Both the position numbers and the translations under genes were made by a program. A DNA stretch of 64,000 nt. Origin: Pseudomonas nunensis (lineage in GTDB: Bacteria > Pseudomonadota > Gammaproteobacteria > Pseudomonadales > Pseudomonadaceae). The stretch spans positions 4,404,501 through 4,468,500 of the forward strand of contig NZ_CP101125.1 of assembly GCF_024296925.1 (NCBI RefSeq). Direction: 5' to 3'. The notes under the pieces were generated by a model. The model was not told where the DNA came from. It saw only the letters and a program-made list of their open reading frames with translations, and made no database searches. This document shows positions 61,989 to 64,000 of the stretch, piece after piece. Position 1 is the stretch's first letter, and each line of letters starts with the position of its first letter.

Positions 61989-62438
61989 ATGCGCAAGACT
62001 CTTATCGCTCTGATGTTCGCCGCCGCCCTGCCAACCGTTGCCATGGCCATGCCTGAAGGTGCCGGCCCGATGGGTGGCCCGCTGGACGGTCCGCGCCACG
62101 GCGGTCAGATGCATGACATGCACGGCAAAGGCCCGTACAGCCAGCTGGACCTGAGCCGCGAACAGCGTGAGCAAATCCGCAAAATCATGGGCGAGCAGAT
62201 GCATGATCGCAAACAACTGGTCGAGAAATACCTGGAGAAACTCTCCCCGGCTGACCAGAAAGCCATGAAAGACGAAATCGCCACCAAGCATCAGAAAGCC
62301 CAGGCCGATGTGCGCGCCGTGCTGAAACCGGATCAACAGAAGAAATTCGACGAGATCCAGAAAAAACAAGCCGAGCGCCGCGCCGAGTGGGCCGAGTTCA
62401 AGGCCTGGAAAGCGCAACAGCCGCAAAAAGCGCAATAA
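61989..62438 (+). CDS. Spy/CpxP-like periplasmic LTXXQ protein
   Basis: A 149-residue protein with a clear signal peptide (1-20, MRKTLIALMFAAALPTVAMA). The mature part is helical and charged, with the LTXXQ-like repeats LDLSREQREQIRKIM and LSPADQKAM. A His/Met/Gly-rich stretch (about 21-45) could bind metal. CpxP/Spy proteins bind misfolded periplasmic proteins and restrain CpxA. The ATG follows AAGGAG. A hairpin terminator lies after it. Confidence 0.9.
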   Translation: MRKTLIALMFAAALPTVAMAMPEGAGPMGGPLDGPRHGGQMHDMHGKGPYSQLDLSREQREQIRKIMGEQMHDRKQLVEKYLEKLSPADQKAMKDEIATKHQKAQADVRAVLKPDQQKKFDEIQKKQAERRAEWAEFKAWKAQQPQKAQ

Positions 62439-62451
62439 TGCGATGACCCCG

Positions 62452-62477
62452 GACCCAACGGCCAACACCGTTGGGTC
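62452..62477 (+). terminator. Rho-independent terminator after the Spy-like gene
   Basis: GACCCAACGG pairs perfectly with CCGTTGGGTC around CCAACA, followed by TTTT. It starts 14 bases after the stop codon. Confidence 0.88.
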
Positions 62478-62485
62478 TTTTGCCA

Positions 62486-62593
62486 TTGTAGGAGCGAGCG
62501 GTGCGGCGATCCGACTTGCCCGCGAATGCGATTTAACATTCAACAAATTTGTTGATCATGAAATCGCATTCGCGGGCAAGCCTCGCTCCTACA
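62486..62593. repeat. REPIN with insertion in the left arm
   Basis: The left core GAGCGAG-CTTGCCCGCGAA is split by about 14 extra bases (GTGCGGCGATCCGA); the right arm is intact. It lies between the Spy-like gene and the kinase. Confidence 0.82.
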
Positions 62594-62622
62594 TGGGATT
62601 TGTATCTGTTTGAGGATTTTCT

Positions 62623-63963
62623 GTGCGCTCATTGTTCTGGCGTATTCTGGCCAGCTTCTGGCTGGCCATCGCTCTGGTTGCAGGGCTTTCGATTCTGCTG
62701 GGGCACATGCTCAACCAGGATGCGTGGATCCTCAGCCGTCATCCGGGCCTCAACACCCTGGCCGAAGAGTGGACGCAAACCTACGAAGCCCAGGGCGAAG
62801 AAGCGGCTCAGGACATCCTCGAACAACGCAAACGCCAATATCACATCGACGTCCAGGTGCTCAACGAGAGCGGCGATCCGGTGGTGCGTGGCACTTTCCC
62901 GCGTCGCGCCGCCGCATTTGAAGCACGGCAGAACGACGATGATCGCCGCTTGCCGTGGCGCCGCCTGACCGCTGAATACACCAGCGACAAAACCGGAAAC
63001 ACCTACCTGCTGATCTACCGCATCCCGCACCCGGAACTGGATTCCTGGCACCGCGAAAGCCTGCTCTGGCCGTTGAGTGCGCTTGGCATCGCGTTGGTGG
63101 TGCTGACCTTGTTCAGCCTGCTGGTGACGCTCTCGATCACTCGCCCACTCAGCCGTTTGCGCGGCGCGGTGCATGATCTGGGGCAAACCACTTATCAGCA
63201 GAACAGCCTGGTGAAACTGGCCAACCGCCGCGATGAGTTCGGCGTGCTCGCCAACGATTTCAACCGCATGGGCGCACGCCTGCAAAGCCTGATCGGTAGC
63301 CAGCGACAATTGCTGCGGGACGTATCCCATGAATTGCGCTCGCCGCTGGCCCGATTGCGCATTGCTCTGGCCTTGGCCGAGCGGGCCAATCCTGAGGAAC
63401 GAGAAAAACTCTGGCCGCGCCTGACGCGCGAATGCGACCGACTGGAAGCGCTGATCAGCGAAATCCTGGTCCTGGCGCGGGTCGACGCGGATAACGCCAG
63501 TGCCGAGGACGTTGATCTCAACGCCTTGCTGCAAACCCTGCAGAAGGACGCGCAACTGGGCTTCCCGGAACAAACCGTGCGCCTGGAAGCCGAGCCGCAG
63601 TTGAACCTCAAAGGCTGGCCGACCATGATCGAGCGCGCCGTGGACAACCTGTTGCGCAATGCCCAGCGCTTTAACCCGGTGGGTCAACCGATTGAAATGC
63701 AGGCCTCACGCCAGGGTGAACGAATGGTGGTGAGCGTGCGTGACCATGGGCCGGGAGTCGAGGCCGAGCACTTGAACCTGCTGGGCGAACCGTTTTACCG
63801 CGCGCCGGGGCAAACAGCGGCCGGGCATGGCCTGGGGCTGGCCATTGCACGCCGAGCCGCAGAACGGCATGGCGGCAGCCTGGTGCTGGCCAATCACCCG
63901 GACGGCGGGTTTATCGCCAGCCTGGAATTACCGTTGGTACCGGGGGCTGTGGTCCAGCCGTAA
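62623..63963 (+). CDS. cpxS: CpxA-like sensor histidine kinase
   Basis: A 446-residue membrane kinase. It has transmembrane helix 1 (about 8-28), a periplasmic sensor region (about 30-145), transmembrane helix 2 (about 148-172), a HAMP linker, a HisKA domain with H237 in DVSHELRSPLARLR, and a HATPase domain with a GHGLGLAIARR lid. It phosphorylates the CpxR-like regulator. It starts with a GTG after a TTGAGG site. The kinase is separated from cpxR by the Spy-like gene, a terminator and a REPIN, so it probably has its own promoter. Confidence 0.92.
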   Translation: MRSLFWRILASFWLAIALVAGLSILLGHMLNQDAWILSRHPGLNTLAEEWTQTYEAQGEEAAQDILEQRKRQYHIDVQVLNESGDPVVRGTFPRRAAAFEARQNDDDRRLPWRRLTAEYTSDKTGNTYLLIYRIPHPELDSWHRESLLWPLSALGIALVVLTLFSLLVTLSITRPLSRLRGAVHDLGQTTYQQNSLVKLANRRDEFGVLANDFNRMGARLQSLIGSQRQLLRDVSHELRSPLARLRIALALAERANPEEREKLWPRLTRECDRLEALISEILVLARVDADNASAEDVDLNALLQTLQKDAQLGFPEQTVRLEAEPQLNLKGWPTMIERAVDNLLRNAQRFNPVGQPIEMQASRQGERMVVSVRDHGPGVEAEHLNLLGEPFYRAPGQTAAGHGLGLAIARRAAERHGGSLVLANHPDGGFIASLELPLVPGAVVQP

Positions 63964-64000
63964 AAATGGGTGATGCGAAAAGATCGCAGCCTCGTTGCAC

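Overview
The window is chromosomal DNA of a Pseudomonas from the P. fluorescens group. This rests on three things: the FleQ/FleSR flagellar regulators, the phhR-phhABC phenylalanine locus, and about twelve REP-pair elements (REPINs) built on a core like GAGCGGGCTTGCTCGCGA that sit between genes. It contains no rRNA, tRNA, CRISPR array, prophage or insertion sequence. All calls come from reading the sequence and its translations; no database search was run.

Bases 1-41137 form one long flagellar region on the minus strand. Read in the direction of transcription it runs flgF-G-H-I-J-K-L, then a large glycosylation island (about 9-33 kb), then fliC-flaG-fliD-fliS-fliT-fleQ-fleS-fleR and the start of fliE. 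The promoters fit a tiered scheme: sigma-54 sites before flgF and fleS, sigma-28 (FliA) sites before fliC and fliS. The island holds a complete set of pseudaminic-acid enzymes (PseB, PseC, a PseG-GNAT fusion, PseI, PseF) with a Maf/DUF115-type transferase. It also holds a CDP-6-deoxyhexose branch (glucose-1-P cytidylyltransferase, CDP-glucose 4,6-dehydratase, 3,5-epimerase, C-methyltransferases, reductase), a CmcI-like methyltransferase, a KAS III enzyme, two very large multidomain glycosyltransferases and an RTX-repeat protein. The simplest reading is that flagellin, and perhaps a second surface glycan, carries two kinds of sugar.

Bases 41496-46000 hold the phenylalanine catabolic locus: phhR (minus) diverges from phhA-phhB-phhC (plus), with a PhhR/TyrR-type box between them. 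Two small proteins, an MFS transporter, the ribosome-rescue hydrolase ArfB, a secreted alpha/beta hydrolase and a Qnr-like pentapeptide-repeat protein follow. An AroP-type aromatic amino acid permease (minus) comes next, with a long leader.

Between aroP and rluB is the least familiar part of the window (52.5-54.1 kb): a 44-residue acidic peptide gene, an intercistronic hairpin, then a 321-residue protein with an M29-aminopeptidase-like metal site. Upstream lie two tandem PhhR-like boxes, one sharing 15 identical bases with the phhA promoter, and a perfect 16-bp palindrome. I regard this pair as the best candidate for an undescribed system.

The last part (54.2-64 kb) is conserved housekeeping. 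On the minus strand, in transcription order, are the PHP phosphoesterase (RNase AM/YciV), YciO, scpA, scpB, a DUF1289 gene and rluB. On the plus strand are yciB, yciI, a coiled-coil protein, and a CpxR / Spy-like / CpxA-type envelope-stress module.
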